The translations under genes and the position numbers were made by a program. The notes below the pieces were generated by a model. It was not told the origin of the DNA. It ran no database searches and saw only the letters and a program-made list of their open reading frames with translations. DNA of 64,000 nucleotides from FEN-1219 sp963744305 (GTDB taxonomy: Bacteria; Pseudomonadota; Gammaproteobacteria; Steroidobacterales; Rariloculaceae): contig CAVUTF010000028.1 in the NCBI GenBank assembly GCA_963744305.1, positions 1 to 64,000 of the forward strand, written 5' to 3'. Positions 37,019 through 47,787 of the stretch are shown piece after piece. Each line of letters starts with the position of its first letter. The stretch's first letter is position 1.

Positions 37019-40000
37019 CTAAGCCGCTTCGGAGGCGCGCTCGCCCGCGCCGAGCTTGGTGAGCAGCGCTTGCACGGCGGCCATCCGCTCGGCGGCCGTT
37101 TCCGCTTTGGCCGTGTAGCGCAGCTTGAAAGGACCCTCGAGCCGATAGGTATCGCCGTCGTTCTCGATGAGCGCGAGTAACACGAGGGGATCGACGGACG
37201 AGCGCTCGCCGAATCGCACCGTGCCGCCGTGGGCGCCGGCTTGTATCTTCGCAATGCCGAGGCGCTGCGCGAGCAGCTTGAGCGACGTGATCGAGAACAA
37301 TGTCTTCGCCGGTGCGGGCAGCAATCCGAAGCGATCGATGAGCTCGATCTGCAGCTCCTCGAGCTCGCGCTCGGAGCCCGCGTTCGCGATGCGCTTGTAG
37401 TGAACGAGCCGCATGTGCACGTCGGGCATGTAGTCCTCCGGAATCAGCGCCGCGACGCCGAGCTCGATCTCGGGACCATGCGTGAAAGGGTCCGTAAGAT
37501 CGGGTTCGCGGCCTTCTCGCAGCTCGCGCACGGCCCGCGCGAGCAGCTCGTTATAGAGCGTGAAGCCGATCGCTTGGATCTGGCCGCTCTGTCCTTCGCC
37601 GAGCAGCTCGCCCGCGCCGCGAATCTCGAGATCATGCGTCGCGAGCGTGAAGCCCGAACCGAGCTCTTCGAGAGACTCGATCGCTTCGAGGCGTTTCGCC
37701 GCGTCCGGCGACAGCGCGCGCAACGGCGGGGCGATCAGATAGGCATACGCCTGGTGATGCGAGCGGCCGACTCGGCCACGCAGCTGGTGCAACTGCGCGA
37801 GCCCCAGATGGTCGGCGCGATTGATGACGATGGTATTCGCCGTAGGGATGTCGATGCCGCTCTCGATGATCGTCGTGCACACGAGCACGTTGAAATGCCG
37901 ATGATAGAAATCGAGCATCACGTTTTCGAGCGCCCGCTCGGACATTTGGCCGTGCGCGACTCGAATGTCCGCTTCGGGTAGCAGCTTCTGCAGATCGGCG
38001 GCCACCGCTTCGATGTTCTCCACGCGATTGTGCACGAAATAGATTTGGCCGCCGCGGCGGATCTCCCGCAGCACCGCCTCGCGGATCTGCCGATCGCTCC
38101 ATTCGCCGACGAAGGTCTTCACCGAGAGCCGATCCGCCGGCGGTGTCGCGATGATCGACAAATCGCGCAGTCCGCCGAGCGTCATGTTCAGCGTGCGCGG
38201 GATCGGCGTAGCCGTGAGCGTCAGCATGTCGACGTGCGTGCGCAGTTTCTTCAAGCGTTCCTTGTGCTTTACGCCGAAGCGATGCTCTTCGTCGACTACG
38301 ACGAGGCCGAGGTTCTTGAAGCGCACTTCCGACTGCAGGAGCTTGTGCGTGCCTATCACGATGTCGACCGCACCTTCAGTAAGGCCGCGAAGCACGTCCG
38401 CGGACCCTTTCGCGCTGCGGAACCGCGACAGGAGCTCGACGCGCACGGGCCAATCGGCGAACCGGTCCTGGAACGTGCGGAAGTGCTGCTGTGCGAGCAA
38501 CGTCGTGGGCACGAGCACGGCGACCTGGTAACCGGCATGCACGGCCACGAACGCAGAGCGCAAGGCCACCTCCGTCTTGCCGAAGCCAACGTCGCCGCAG
38601 ACGATCCGATCCATCGGCCGCTCGCTGCTGAGATCCTCCAACACGCGCTCGATCGCGCCGAGCTGGTCGTCGGTTTCCTCGAACGGGAATTCGAGCGTGA
38701 ACCGCCGATAGTCGCTTTCCGAATACTCGAGTCGCGTGCCGGTGCGCGCCGCGCGTTGCGCATACAGGTTCAGAAGCTCGGCGGCGACGTCGCGCGCCTG
38801 CGCCGCCGCCTTGCGCTTCGCTTTCGTCCATTGGTCGGACCCCAAGCGATGCAGCGGCGCGTCTTCCGGGGCCGCGCCGGTGTAGCGAGTAACGAGGTGC
38901 AGGCTGTGCACCGGCACGTAGAGCTTGTCGCCGCCGGCGTACTCGAGGAGCAGGAACTCGGTCAGCAACCCGTCGACGTCGAGCGTCTTCAAGCCGTGAT
39001 AGCGCCCGATGCCGTAGTCCTCGTGCACGACCGGCGCCCCGACCTGCAGGTCCGTGAGCTCGCGAATCACGGCCTCGGGGTCGCGCGCGCGCCTGCGCCG
39101 GACCCGCTGACGCGGGCGCTCCATACCGAGCTCAGCGGCCGTGATGAGACGCAACTTGCGCGCCGCGATCCTCAAGCCCTCAGCGAGCTCGCCGACGGTG
39201 ATCGCGAGACGCGCATCGCTTGCAAGAAACTCCCGCCAACCGCGCACGATTTCCGGGTTGTGCTTTCGGTTGTGCAGTAGCTCGAGCATCATCTCGCGGT
39301 GCCCAGGGGAGGAGGTCACGACGAGCGTGCGATCCGAAGCGTCGGGATTGAGCCAGCGCTCGATACGGTCCTCGGTCGCGGCGACGCCCGCCGCGAGAGG
39401 ATGCGACGTCCCCGCATTGACGACGTCCTCGCTCTCCTCCGGCGACTCCGCGTGCGCGAGCGTGAGGGTCGGGTGTCGATCCAGCCGCTCGTGTAGCGAG
39501 GCTGGGCTCCAAAAGCCTTCGTCCGGAGGCAGGATCGGATGCTCGATGTCGCCGTCGAGTTGCCCATGCCGCTCGACGATCAGCTCCCAGCCCGCCGTGA
39601 TGCCTTCGAGTGCACCGTCCGTGAGCACGACCAGCGCGTTCTGCGGCAAGTAGTCGAATAGGGCCGCGGTCTTTGCAAAGAACAGCGGCAGGTAATACTC
39701 GATGCCCGCGGGCAGTTGCGCCTCGGAGATCGTGCGATAGATCGGGCAGCGGCCCGGCTCGACCGGGAAGCGCTCGCGGAAGCGCTCCCGAAAACCTTTG
39801 ATCCCGGCTTCGTCGAACGGAAACTCGCGTGCCGGCAGAATCCGAATCGAGTCGGTTGCGCCGGCGGAGAGCTGCGTCTGCGGATCGAACGTCCGCAACG
39901 TTTCGATCTCGTCATCGAGGAGATCGATGCGCACGGGCGCAGAGTTTCCGGTCGGATAGACATCGAGGAGAGCGCCGCGCACGGCGAATTCGCCGGGCTC

Positions 40001-40495
40001 CGTCACCTGCTCGACGCGCAGGTAGCCATGATCGGTCAATCGGCGCGTCAGCGCCGCGCGATCGAGGCGGTCGCCGACCGTAAGCAGCAATGATCGCGCG
40101 AGCACGAAGTCCGGCGGCGGCAGGCGACTTAGCAGCGCCCCCGCATCGACAATCAACGTCTGCGCTGCGCCTCGAGCGAGCTCGTAGAGCGTCAACAACC
40201 GATCGGCGAGCAAATCCTGCGGCGGAGAAATCGATTCGTACGGCAGCGTCTCGTAGTCGGGGAAGCGGCGCGTCGGCCGCCCGGTGAAGAACTTGACCTC
40301 GTGCTCGAGGCGGTCGGCGGCGCTCACGGTGGCCGCGATCACACAGATCGGGCCGGAGTGCCGCCCGGCGGCTTCCGCGACGGCGAGGCTCACGGCGCTG
40401 CCGTGCAGCTGCGCCCAGCGTATCCGCGGACGGCTGTCGTCCGGTAGCGGTAACGCGTGGAAGATATCGCCGATCATCGCCCCTTGCTCGCGCAA
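37019..40495 (-). CDS. mfd: Transcription-repair coupling factor Mfd
   Basis: An intact protein of 1,158 residues, the normal size. It displaces stalled RNA polymerase and recruits UvrA to transcribed-strand lesions. The N-terminal UvrB-like module (FPDYETLPYESISPPQDLLADRL, GEFAVRGALLDVYP) precedes the RNA polymerase-interacting domain (GAPVVHEDYGIGRYHGLK). The RecG-type helicase motifs follow: CGDVGFGKTEVALRSAF (Walker A), VVDEEHRFGVKHKE, LTATPIPRTLNMTL, HNRVENIEAVAADL, VCTTIIESGIDIPTANTIVI and QLRGRVGRS. The C-terminal TRCF domain (FGLLPAPAKTLF) is present. It is the largest undamaged gene of the window. Confidence 0.98.
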   Translation of the reverse strand: MREQGAMIGDIFHALPLPDDSRPRIRWAQLHGSAVSLAVAEAAGRHSGPICVIAATVSAADRLEHEVKFFTGRPTRRFPDYETLPYESISPPQDLLADRLLTLYELARGAAQTLIVDAGALLSRLPPPDFVLARSLLLTVGDRLDRAALTRRLTDHGYLRVEQVTEPGEFAVRGALLDVYPTGNSAPVRIDLLDDEIETLRTFDPQTQLSAGATDSIRILPAREFPFDEAGIKGFRERFRERFPVEPGRCPIYRTISEAQLPAGIEYYLPLFFAKTAALFDYLPQNALVVLTDGALEGITAGWELIVERHGQLDGDIEHPILPPDEGFWSPASLHERLDRHPTLTLAHAESPEESEDVVNAGTSHPLAAGVAATEDRIERWLNPDASDRTLVVTSSPGHREMMLELLHNRKHNPEIVRGWREFLASDARLAITVGELAEGLRIAARKLRLITAAELGMERPRQRVRRRRARDPEAVIRELTDLQVGAPVVHEDYGIGRYHGLKTLDVDGLLTEFLLLEYAGGDKLYVPVHSLHLVTRYTGAAPEDAPLHRLGSDQWTKAKRKAAAQARDVAAELLNLYAQRAARTGTRLEYSESDYRRFTLEFPFEETDDQLGAIERVLEDLSSERPMDRIVCGDVGFGKTEVALRSAFVAVHAGYQVAVLVPTTLLAQQHFRTFQDRFADWPVRVELLSRFRSAKGSADVLRGLTEGAVDIVIGTHKLLQSEVRFKNLGLVVVDEEHRFGVKHKERLKKLRTHVDMLTLTATPIPRTLNMTLGGLRDLSIIATPPADRLSVKTFVGEWSDRQIREAVLREIRRGGQIYFVHNRVENIEAVAADLQKLLPEADIRVAHGQMSERALENVMLDFYHRHFNVLVCTTIIESGIDIPTANTIVINRADHLGLAQLHQLRGRVGRSHHQAYAYLIAPPLRALSPDAAKRLEAIESLEELGSGFTLATHDLEIRGAGELLGEGQSGQIQAIGFTLYNELLARAVRELREGREPDLTDPFTHGPEIELGVAALIPEDYMPDVHMRLVHYKRIANAGSERELEELQIELIDRFGLLPAPAKTLFSITSLKLLAQRLGIAKIQAGAHGGTVRFGERSSVDPLVLLALIENDGDTYRLEGPFKLRYTAKAETAAERMAAVQALLTKLGAGERASEAA

Positions 40496-40562
40496 AAGAC
40501 GAATTATCCCATAGCGGGATCGGCGCGCAGGACGCCGACGCGGGCGCGTCGGCGAAGGTCGG

Positions 40563-40835
40563 CTAGTGACGAGCGACCGAGTGGATGACGAGCTGATACT
40601 CGAAATACACGACGAAGCCCGGATAATCCCACCGCGTGATCGGCGGCTCGCCGACCGCGGCGTGCTTATCCGTGGGTGTTCCGAAGCTCGCTTCGACGCG
40701 CTCCATGCTCATGCCGCGAGCGGGCCGCAGGCTCGCTGATTGCGCGTCCGTCTCGACCCCGTCGATCAATAGCACGTCCGCAATGCTTCCGGCTGCGCTC
40801 AACGTGAGCAGCAACGCCAAGATCGCTTTCGACAT
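40563..40835 (-). CDS. Small exported protein of unknown function
   Basis: A 90-residue protein from an ATG at 40,835 with a GGAGG-type ribosome site (rightward 40,843-40,848 complement). The signal peptide (KAILALLLTLSAAGSIADV) is followed by a short mature part with RGMSMERVEASFGTP, resembling the first helix of SmpA/OmlA (BamE-like) small domains, and then PPITRWDYPGFVVYFEYQLVIHSV. I do not recognise the exact family. Similar small proteins are often encoded near mfd or lol genes in gammaproteobacteria. Periplasmic location is inferred. Confidence 0.72.
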   Translation of the reverse strand: MSKAILALLLTLSAAGSIADVLLIDGVETDAQSASLRPARGMSMERVEASFGTPTDKHAAVGEPPITRWDYPGFVVYFEYQLVIHSVARH

Positions 40836-40952
40836 GTTCTGATCCTCCCTGCAACGGGCCGAATATAGCACCGGCACGCCGGCCGTGAAATCAAGCCCGG
40901 CCCAACTTTGTGGCCTGTGTCACATTCTGCGCTATGGTTTAATGCCCTCCTT

Positions 40953-42273
40953 ATGTTGCAACCGCTCGAGTGCTTCATTGGCCTGCGTTATCTGGGCTCG
41001 CGCCGCTCGCGCGGCGTGGTCTCGTTCATGAGCGCAGCGTCGCTCATCGGAATTGCACTCGGCGTTGCCGCTTTGATCGTGATTCTGTCGGTCATGAACG
41101 GGCTCGAAACCGAGACGCGCACCCGCCTGTTGGGCATGAGCGCGCACGCGACGATCGCGGCCCCGCGCGTCGGGCTTCCCGACTGGCGCGAGCTCAAGAG
41201 AAGTCTCGCGGACAGCACCTGAAGTATCGGGCGCGTCGCCCTATGTGTCGCTCGAAGGCATGCTTGCGGCCGGCGTCAACCTGCGTCCGGCGCTCGTGCG
41301 AGGCATTCTGCCGGACGAGGAGCAGGGTGTTTCCGACGTGCAGCGATTCCTCAGAGACGGCACCTTGCAAGCGCTGCAACCCGGCGCGCATCGCATCATC
41401 TTGGGCAGGGTGCTCGCCCTGAATCTCGGTTTGGCTCGCGGCGATCAGGTGACGTTGGTGGTGCCGCGCATCGTCAACGGCAATGTGCTGCCGCGCTATT
41501 CGGGCTTCACCGTAGCCGGCATTTTCGAGGCCGGCATCCAGGAACACGACACCAGCCTCGCGCTCGTGCACATGACGGACGCGAGCGATCTCAAGGGTCT
41601 CCAAGGCCGCGCCGAAGGCCTCGCCGTACGTCTTGATGATCCGCTCGGGGTGACGCGGTTCCAGCGTGAACGCCTACCGGCGATTGACGCGGCGCTGCGC
41701 CGGCAATTGCAGGAAAGCGAAGGCGGCACTTCGGATGGTAGCCAAACCGCTCCACCGGCCGCCGCCGAGCTGAGATATTCAGACTGGGCGGAGGAGCATC
41801 GGAATCTGTTCACGGCGATCCACATCGAGAAGCTCATGATGACGATCATTCTGATGTTCATCGTCGGCGTGGCGGCGTTCAACATCGTCGCCTCGCTGAT
41901 GATGGTCGTCATCGACAAGCAAAAGGACATCGCGATCTTGCGCACCTGCGGCCTCGAGCCGAACCGCGTCGCGCGCATTTTTCTCGTGCAGGGCTCGGTG
42001 ATCGGGCTCATCGGCACCGTGCTCGGCGACAGGTCTCGGCCTCGTGCTCGCGCTCAATGTCGACGTGATCGTCCCGTGGCTCGAGACCACGTTCAATTTC
42101 CAGATCATGCCCGGCGACGTGTATTACGTTACGCAGATTCCGTCCGAGGTGCATGTTTTGGACGTCGTCGGGATTCCGGCCGCCGCGTTCGTCGTGGCCG
42201 ATGCTCGCGACGGTGTATCCCGTCACGGCGTGCCGCCGCCGTCGCTCCCGCCGCCGCGCTGCGCTACGACTAG
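40953..42273 (+). CDS. lolC: Lipoprotein-releasing system permease LolC-like (frame breaks)
   Basis: A membrane subunit of the LolCDE transporter that extracts lipoproteins from the inner membrane. The N-terminus ECFIGLRYLGSRRSRGVVSFMSAASLIGIALGVAAL contains the first helix and the conserved FIGLRY. A slip near 41,220 leads to the periplasmic domain (MTDASDLKGLQG), the cytoplasmic-loop signature IDKQKDIAILRTCG, and the second hydrophobic helix. A second slip near 42,032 leads to VLALNVDVIVPWLE and the end ALRYD. It pairs with the next, paralogous permease. The slips are probably sequence errors. Confidence 0.9.
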
Positions 42274-42283
42274 CGGAAGATCG

Positions 42284-43549
42284 ATGCGCCAACCCTACGA
42301 GCTGTCGATCGCCTTGCGCTATTTGCGCGCGCGCAGCTCGCACAGCTTTATTTCGTTCATTTCGGCCGTTTCGATGATTGGCATCGGCTTGGCGGTAGCG
42401 GTACTAATCGTCGTGCTGTCGGTCATGAACGGTTTCGAGTACGAGCTGCAGCAGACGGATTCTCGGCATGGTCTCGGATGCCACGATCGGCGGCTACGAC
42501 GGGCCGCTCGAAGACTGGCAGGGGCTGCGGGCGCGTGCATTGCAGCGGCCGGACGTTTCCGCAGCCGCGCCGTTCGTCGAAGGTCAAGGCATGGCCGTCG
42601 CAGGCGAGTCGCTCGCCGGCGTGATCGTCCGCGGCGTGGACCCGGAACTCGAGCGCGAGGTCTCGAGCATCAACGACGCGATTCGCGAAGGCAGCATCGA
42701 TACGTTGAAGCCGGGCAGCTACGCCGTCCTGATCGGCAGGAGCCTTGCCGAAGCGCTCAACGTCGGCGTGGGAGACGAGATCGTGCTCGTGCTCGCGCGA
42801 AGCACGAGTGACGCCGGCCGGTCTCGTGCCGCGAGTCCGCAGCTTGGAGGTAGCGGGCATTTTCGAGGCGGGCATGTACGAATACGACCGCGGCTTGGTA
42901 TTCGTGAATCTCGACGGATGCTGCCGTACTGTTTCGTACGGCCGGGCGCGCGACCGGCGTGCGCTTGAACGTGACGGATTTCTATGCGGCGAGCCGCGTG
43001 GCGACTGAGCTCGCGACAGAGCTGGCGAACGAGAAAGGCAGCAACTTCTATGTGGACGACTGGACCCGGCAGCACGCTACCTATTTCCGTTCCATTCAAC
43101 TGCAGAAGGCGATCATGTTCGTGATTCTGTCGCTCGTGATCGCGGTGGCCGCGTTCAACATCGTCTCGACGCTGATGATGGTCGTCCGCGACAAGCGCGG
43201 CGACATCGCGATCCTGCGCAGCTTCGGCGCGGCGCCGCGCGCGATCATGACGGTGTTTGCGAGCCAGGGTACGTTGATCGGTCGTCGTCGGCACGCTGCT
43301 CGGCGTTGCGCTTGGCGCTGCTCGTGACGTCGCAGCTCGCGAACTTCGTCGACTTGCTCGAGGCTTGGTTCGACATCGACCTGCTGTCCGCCGAGGTGTA
43401 TTTCTTGAGCGATCTGCCGACGCAGTTGCGGCCGCTCGAGATCGCTGGAGATCGGCGGCTGGCGCTCGGTGCTCGCGGTCGCCGCCACGTTCTATCCGGC
43501 CTTGAGCGCGGCTCGCCAACCGCCGGCCGAGGCGCTGCGTTATGAGTGA
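42284..43549 (+). CDS. lolE: Lipoprotein-releasing system permease LolE-like (many frame breaks)
   Basis: A paralogue of the preceding permease: YELSIALRYLRARSSHSFISFISAVSMIGIGLAVAVLIVVLSVMNGFE at the N-terminus, then SDATIGGYDGPLEDW, VSAAAPFVEGQGM and a LolC/LolE periplasmic core. GIFEAGMYEYDRGL and LNVTDFYAAS follow, then SLVIAVAAFNIVSTLMMVVRDKRGDIAILRSFGA and the end EALRYE at the stop 43,547-43,549. At least five slips interrupt it (about 42,455, 42,810, 42,940, 43,285 and 43,450). All conserved segments are nonetheless present in order. It overlaps lolD by eight bases. Confidence 0.87.
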
Positions 43550-44228
43550 GAGTGAGACAGTCCTCGCTGCATCCAACCTCGTGAAGACGTTCGAGGACGT
43601 CGGCCGAAAAATCGAAGTGCTGCGCGGCGTCAACTTGAGCGTCGGCAAAGGCGATCGAATCGCGATCGTCGGGTCGTCGGGCTCGGGGAAGACGACGCTG
43701 CTGCAGCTTCTCGGCGGCCTCGACGAGCCTACGGCGGGGGACGTGCGCGTCGCCGGCGAGTCGATGAGCCGCTGAGCGACGCCGAGCGCGGCCGGCTTAC
43801 GCAATCGTGCCCTCGGCTTCGTCTATCAATTTCATCATCTGCTGCCGGAGTTCACGGCGGTCGAGAACGTGGCGATGCCGTTGCTCGTGCGCGGAATGAA
43901 GCCGCGGGAAGCCGAGAGCGCCGCGAGCGAGCTGCTCGAGCGCGTGGGCTTGGGCGAGCGGCTCGATCACCGGCCGGGGCAACTTTCCGGCGGCGAGCGG
44001 CAGCGCACGGCCGTCGCTCGCGCGTTCGTCACGCATCCGGCGGCGGTGCTCGCGGACGAGCCGACGGGCAATCTCGACCGCCCGACCGGCTTGCGCGTCT
44101 TCGAGCTGTTGCTTTCGCTCAACGCCGCGCTCGGCACGAGCTTGGTCGTCGTCACGCATGATCCGGATTTGGCGGAACGCATGGATCGCGTGTTCGAGCT
44201 CAAGGATGGCGTATTGAGGCCCGCCTAA
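43542..44228 (+). CDS. lolD: Lipoprotein-releasing system ATPase LolD (one frame break)
   Basis: The ABC ATPase of LolCDE. Walker A SSGSGKTTLLQLLGG lies near 43,675. A slip near 43,770 follows, then the Q-loop region FVYQFHHLLPEFTAVENV (another frame), LLVRGM, the ABC signature LSGGERQRTAVARAF, Walker B VLADEPTGNLD and the switch VVVTHD. The length across the break is about 228 residues, as expected. It is a typical MacB/LolD-type ATPase. The operon order lolC-lolE-lolD places permeases before the ATPase. Confidence 0.92.
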
Positions 44229-44290
44229 GAGGTCGCAGTCGCGCGGCCGCGCCCGAGAATTACTACGCCGCCGGTATCGCCGGCGTCGGA

Positions 44291-46551
44291 TTGCCGTGGC
44301 TTGCGGGCACGCTCGCGGTGCACCAATTGCCGCGCTTGCCCGGACCGGAATGGGTCGCGCCGGCGTTCCTGGCGGGGCTGTTGTTGCTCAAGCCAACGCG
44401 GCTGCAGTTCCTGTTTTGGGCGATCGCGGGCTTCGCCTGGACCTCGTACTGCGCACAAGTGCGCTTGGCCGATCGCTTGCCCGCCGCAACGCTCGGCCGC
44501 GACTTCGAGCTCACGGGGTGGATCGACGGATTTCCGAGTCCCTCGCCGGGGCAGGTCACGTTTTCGTTCACAGTCTCGGCGCCGCGGCCGGCAGGCGTGC
44601 CGCCAGCGGATTCGCCTCACGTGGTACGACCCGCCGCCGCGGCTAGCAGCCGGAACTTCGCTCGCGCTCGTGGCGCGCCTGAAGCCGCCACGCGGGCTGC
44701 GCAATCCGGGCGGCTTCGACTACGAGCGGTGGCTCCTCACGGCGGCTACGGCGCCACGGGCTACGTGCGTTCGGCGCGAATTGAAGAGGGCGCCCCGAGC
44801 TTCCGCCGCTCGTGGTTGCTGCTTCGGGCGCGACTCGCCGATCGCTATGCTGCGGCCGCGCCGGATGCTTCGGCCGCAGCGCTGCTGACTGCGCTTGCGC
44901 TCGGCGAGCGGTTCCGCTTCACCGAGGAGACGTGGCGGGATTTTCGCGTCACGGGCACGAGCCATCTCGTCGCCGTGTCGGGAATGCACGTCGCGCTGCT
45001 CGGGCTCGCCGTGTTCGTGTGCCTGCGTTGGCTCTTCGTGCGTCTGCCGACTCGGCTCGCAGCATACGACCTCGAGGTCGCCGCGGCCGCGAGCGTGCTC
45101 GCGACTGCGGGTTATGCGGCGCTGACGGGTTTCGCGTTGCCGGCGCAGCGGTCGCTCACGATGATCGTCGTCGCACTGGCCATCGTCGTGAGCCGCCGCG
45201 AAATCGCGCCGCTGCAAAGCTTGGGCGCGGCTTTGCTCGCGATCCTGGTCTTGGACCCATTCGCACCGCTGTCGGCGTCGTTCTGGCTGTCGTTCGTGGC
45301 TGTTGCGTTCTTGATGTTGCTCGCGGCGCCGCGCGTTCCCGCGGCCAGTGTTCGGTTGCGGCTCGTTGCGCTCTTCGAGCTCACGCGCATGCAGTGGGGG
45401 ATCAGCTTTGCGCTGCTGCCGTTGACGGCGCTGTTCTTCGCGGAAATTTCGGTGGTAGGTCCAGCGGTGAACTTGCTTGCGATTCCACTATTCAATCTCG
45501 TGCTCGTGCCGCTCGCCTTGCTAGCGACGTTGCTGACGCCGCTTGCGCCGGCCGGCGACGCTCTGATCTTCGGTGCCGGGCTCCTCGCAAGCACGACCAT
45601 GCTCGCGCTTCATCGACTCGCGACGTTCCCGTGGGCGTCGCTGCCGCTTGCACCGCCGGGATTCTGCGGCCGCTGCAGTCGCTTGCGGCGGTGCGCTCTT
45701 TGCGATCGCGGCGCCGCCGCTGCCGGCGCGGCGGCTCGCCTGGCTCGCGTTGCTGCCGTTGTGCTGGCCATCCGTCTCGCCCTTACCGCGCGGAGCGGTG
45801 CGAGTGGTAATGCTGGACGTCGGCCACGGCTTGGCCGTTCTCATCGAGACCCGCGAGCACCGCCTCCTGTTCGACGCGGGTCCGAGATTTCCGTCCGGAT
45901 TCGACAGCGGCGAGCAGATCGCACTTCCGGCACTCGCCGGTAGCGGCCGCCGCGTGCTCGACCGGTTGATCATCAGTCACGCCGACAACGACCACTCGGG
46001 CGGCGCCGCGGCGATCCTGCGCGCGCTACCGGACGTCGTCGCGCTGGTTGGGCCCGACGTCACGGCCGTTCCGGGCACGCCGTGCGAGCGCGGGCAACGG
46101 TGGATCTGGGACGAGGTGATGTTCACGATCCTGCACCCACCCGCCGACTTCGGCGCACGCGGCAACGACAGTTCGTGTGTTCTGCAGGTAGCGGTCCGAT
46201 GGCAGGTCTATCTTGATCGCCGCAGATATCGAGGCACGCGGCGAGCGGGCGTTGCGCGCAGTCGCCAACCTCGCGGCGGAGGTCGTGATCGTGCCGCATC
46301 ACGGCAGCGCATCCTCGTCATCTGCGGACTTCGTCGCGGCGACGCGTCCCGTGTGGGCCCTCGTGTCGGCGGCCCATGCCAACCGCTGGGGCTTCCCGCG
46401 GCCAGAAGTGCGGCAGCGCTGGGAGGGGCGCGGGGCGACCGTGCTCGTAACTGGCGACTCGGGGGCAATTACGATAGAGCTCGATGCGCGCGGCGCGCTC
46501 GTCAGGACCGAACGCGGTCGGCGCATCCGCTATTGGGATCCCGTAAGCTAG
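44291..46551 (+). CDS. comEC: ComEC/Rec2 DNA-uptake channel protein (several frame breaks)
   Basis: An inner-membrane channel and nuclease for natural transformation. The N-terminal hydrophobic part (DUF4131-like) leads to the competence domain with LLTALALGERFRFTEETWRDFRVTGTSHLVAVSGMHVALL, LPAQRSLTMIV and SFWLSFVAVAFLML (10-odd helices to about 45,650). A slip near 45,680 enters the metallo-beta-lactamase domain (VRVVMLDVGHGLAVLIETREHRLLFDAGP, LDRLIISHADNDHSGGA). A last slip near 46,205 leads to AEVVIVPHHGSASSSS and WGFPRPEV.RW. Zinc-ligand motif HADNDH and HHGS are intact. The start is uncertain (TTG at 44,291 or upstream). Confidence 0.9.
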
Positions 46552-46612
46552 GGCGCCATCCGATTTGTGGCTCGCGCCCGCCGGGCAACTCGTCAAACTG
46601 AGAAATAGACCT

Positions 46613-46640
46613 TTGGAAACAGTTGTCAGCGCGCTATAGT
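46613..46640 (+). promoter_or_regulatory. Sigma-70-type promoter before exbB
   Basis: A -35 TTGGAA (46,613-46,618) and a -10 TATAGT (46,635-46,640) are separated by 16 bases in an AT-richer gap between comEC and exbB. A TAGGAGAG ribosome site lies at 46,653-46,660. Elements are read by eye only. Confidence 0.6.
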
Positions 46641-46673
46641 TCGTGCCGGCCTTAGGAGAGTTTGCGGGTCTTC

Positions 46674-47298
46674 ATGCTTGAAATCGTGCAAGCCGGCGGC
46701 TTGATCATGCTGCCGATTATCGCGTGCTCCATCGTCGCGGTGGCGATCGTTCTCGAGCGCCTCTGGACTTTGCAGCGCAACCGCGTCCTGCCGGCAACAC
46801 GTCGGCGCAAGTCTGGGAGCTGGATCAAGAACAACCAGCTCGATCCGAAGAACCTGCAAACGCTGCATCAAAGCTCGCCGCTAGGGCAGATGCTTGCGGC
46901 CGGTGTCGAACATCGCTTCGGCACGCGCGACGTTCTCAAGGAGGCCATCGAGGACAGGGGCCGGCACGTCGTGCACGAGCTCGAGCGGTACTTGAACCCG
47001 CTCGGGACAATCGCGGCGATCTCACCACTGCTCGGACTGCTTGGCACGGTGTCGGGCATGATCAGATCCTTCACCGCGATCACGGCGCAGGGTGTCGGCA
47101 ATCCCGCCGTCCTCGCCGGGGGTATTTCGGAGGCCTTGATCACGACTGCGGCCGGATTGACGGTCGCGATTCCGTCGTTGATCGCGTATCGTTACCTGCG
47201 CGGGCGGGTGGATGGCCTCGTCGATCCAGATCGAAAAAGAGTCGATGAGATTCATGGAGGCGCTGCTGCAACAGCAACGCTCCGGAGCTCCTCAGTAG
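46674..47298 (+). CDS. exbB: MotA/TolQ/ExbB proton-channel protein (3' frame break)
   Basis: An inner-membrane proton-channel subunit that powers TonB- or Tol-like systems. It has an N-terminal helix (residues 4-24), a cytoplasmic loop, then LNPLGTIAAISPLLGLLGTVSGMIRSF (second helix) and GGISEALITTAAGLTVAIPSLIAYRYL (third helix), the ExbB signature. A slip near 47,225 hides the true end (IEKESMRFMEALLQQQ) at the TAG at 47,296-47,298. It sits before exbD and msbA-lpxK-kdsB, an arrangement common in Xanthomonas and relatives, where it is sometimes annotated as a biopolymer transport protein of unknown partner. Confidence 0.9.
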
Positions 47299-47304
47299 TC
47301 CCCG

Positions 47305-47737
47305 ATGAAGCTGCAGAGCCGCGTCAAGAGAAGAGCCTGAGATCAACGTCATTTCGTTCGTCGACGTGCTCTTCGTGCTCGTCCTGTTTTTCATGGTGTC
47401 GACGACGTTCTTGCGCGAGAGCAAGATCAACCTGCGCCTGCCCGAGGCGAGCGCCTCGGCAGAGCAAACCCCGGTCAGCGAGGTCCTCGAGATCACGATC
47501 GCGCAGAACGGGAACTACACCGTAAACGGAAGGCTGCTCGTCAACAGCGAGCAGCGCACGCTGCGCGCGGCGATCGAACGGTTGATCGGCGAGCAGCGAG
47601 ACTTACCGGTATATCATTCGCGCCGATGCGCAGGCCACTCACCAAGCGGTCATCACCGCCATGGACGTTGCCGGGCAACTCGGCTTCGTCGATATCAACA
47701 TCTCAACCGTCACTCCGCCGGAAGCTCGACGCCGTAA
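47305..47737 (+). CDS. exbD: ExbD/TolR-family protein (frame breaks)
   Basis: The periplasm-spanning partner of ExbB. The ATG at 47,305 begins MKLQSRVKR. A slip near 47,338 leads to PEINVISFVDVLFVLVLFFMVSTTFL, the single membrane helix with its essential aspartate (FVDVLFVLV). The periplasmic domain (NLRLPEAS, ITIAQNGNYTVNGRLL) follows, and a second slip near 47,610 leads to AVITAMDVAGQLGFVDINIST. The exact 3' end is ambiguous because two frames are plausible, at 47,737 or later. Seven bases separate it from exbB. Confidence 0.88.
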
Positions 47738-47787
47738 GGTTCGTTTCAAGGCGGTCGGCAACGGTCGTGGCGAGCGCGGTATCCACC

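Noticed and set aside
38030..39280. A rightward 416-codon frame opposite mfd
   Set aside because: Antisense shadow of an intact 1,158-residue Mfd; composition is Arg/Ala/Leu-rich without any motif.
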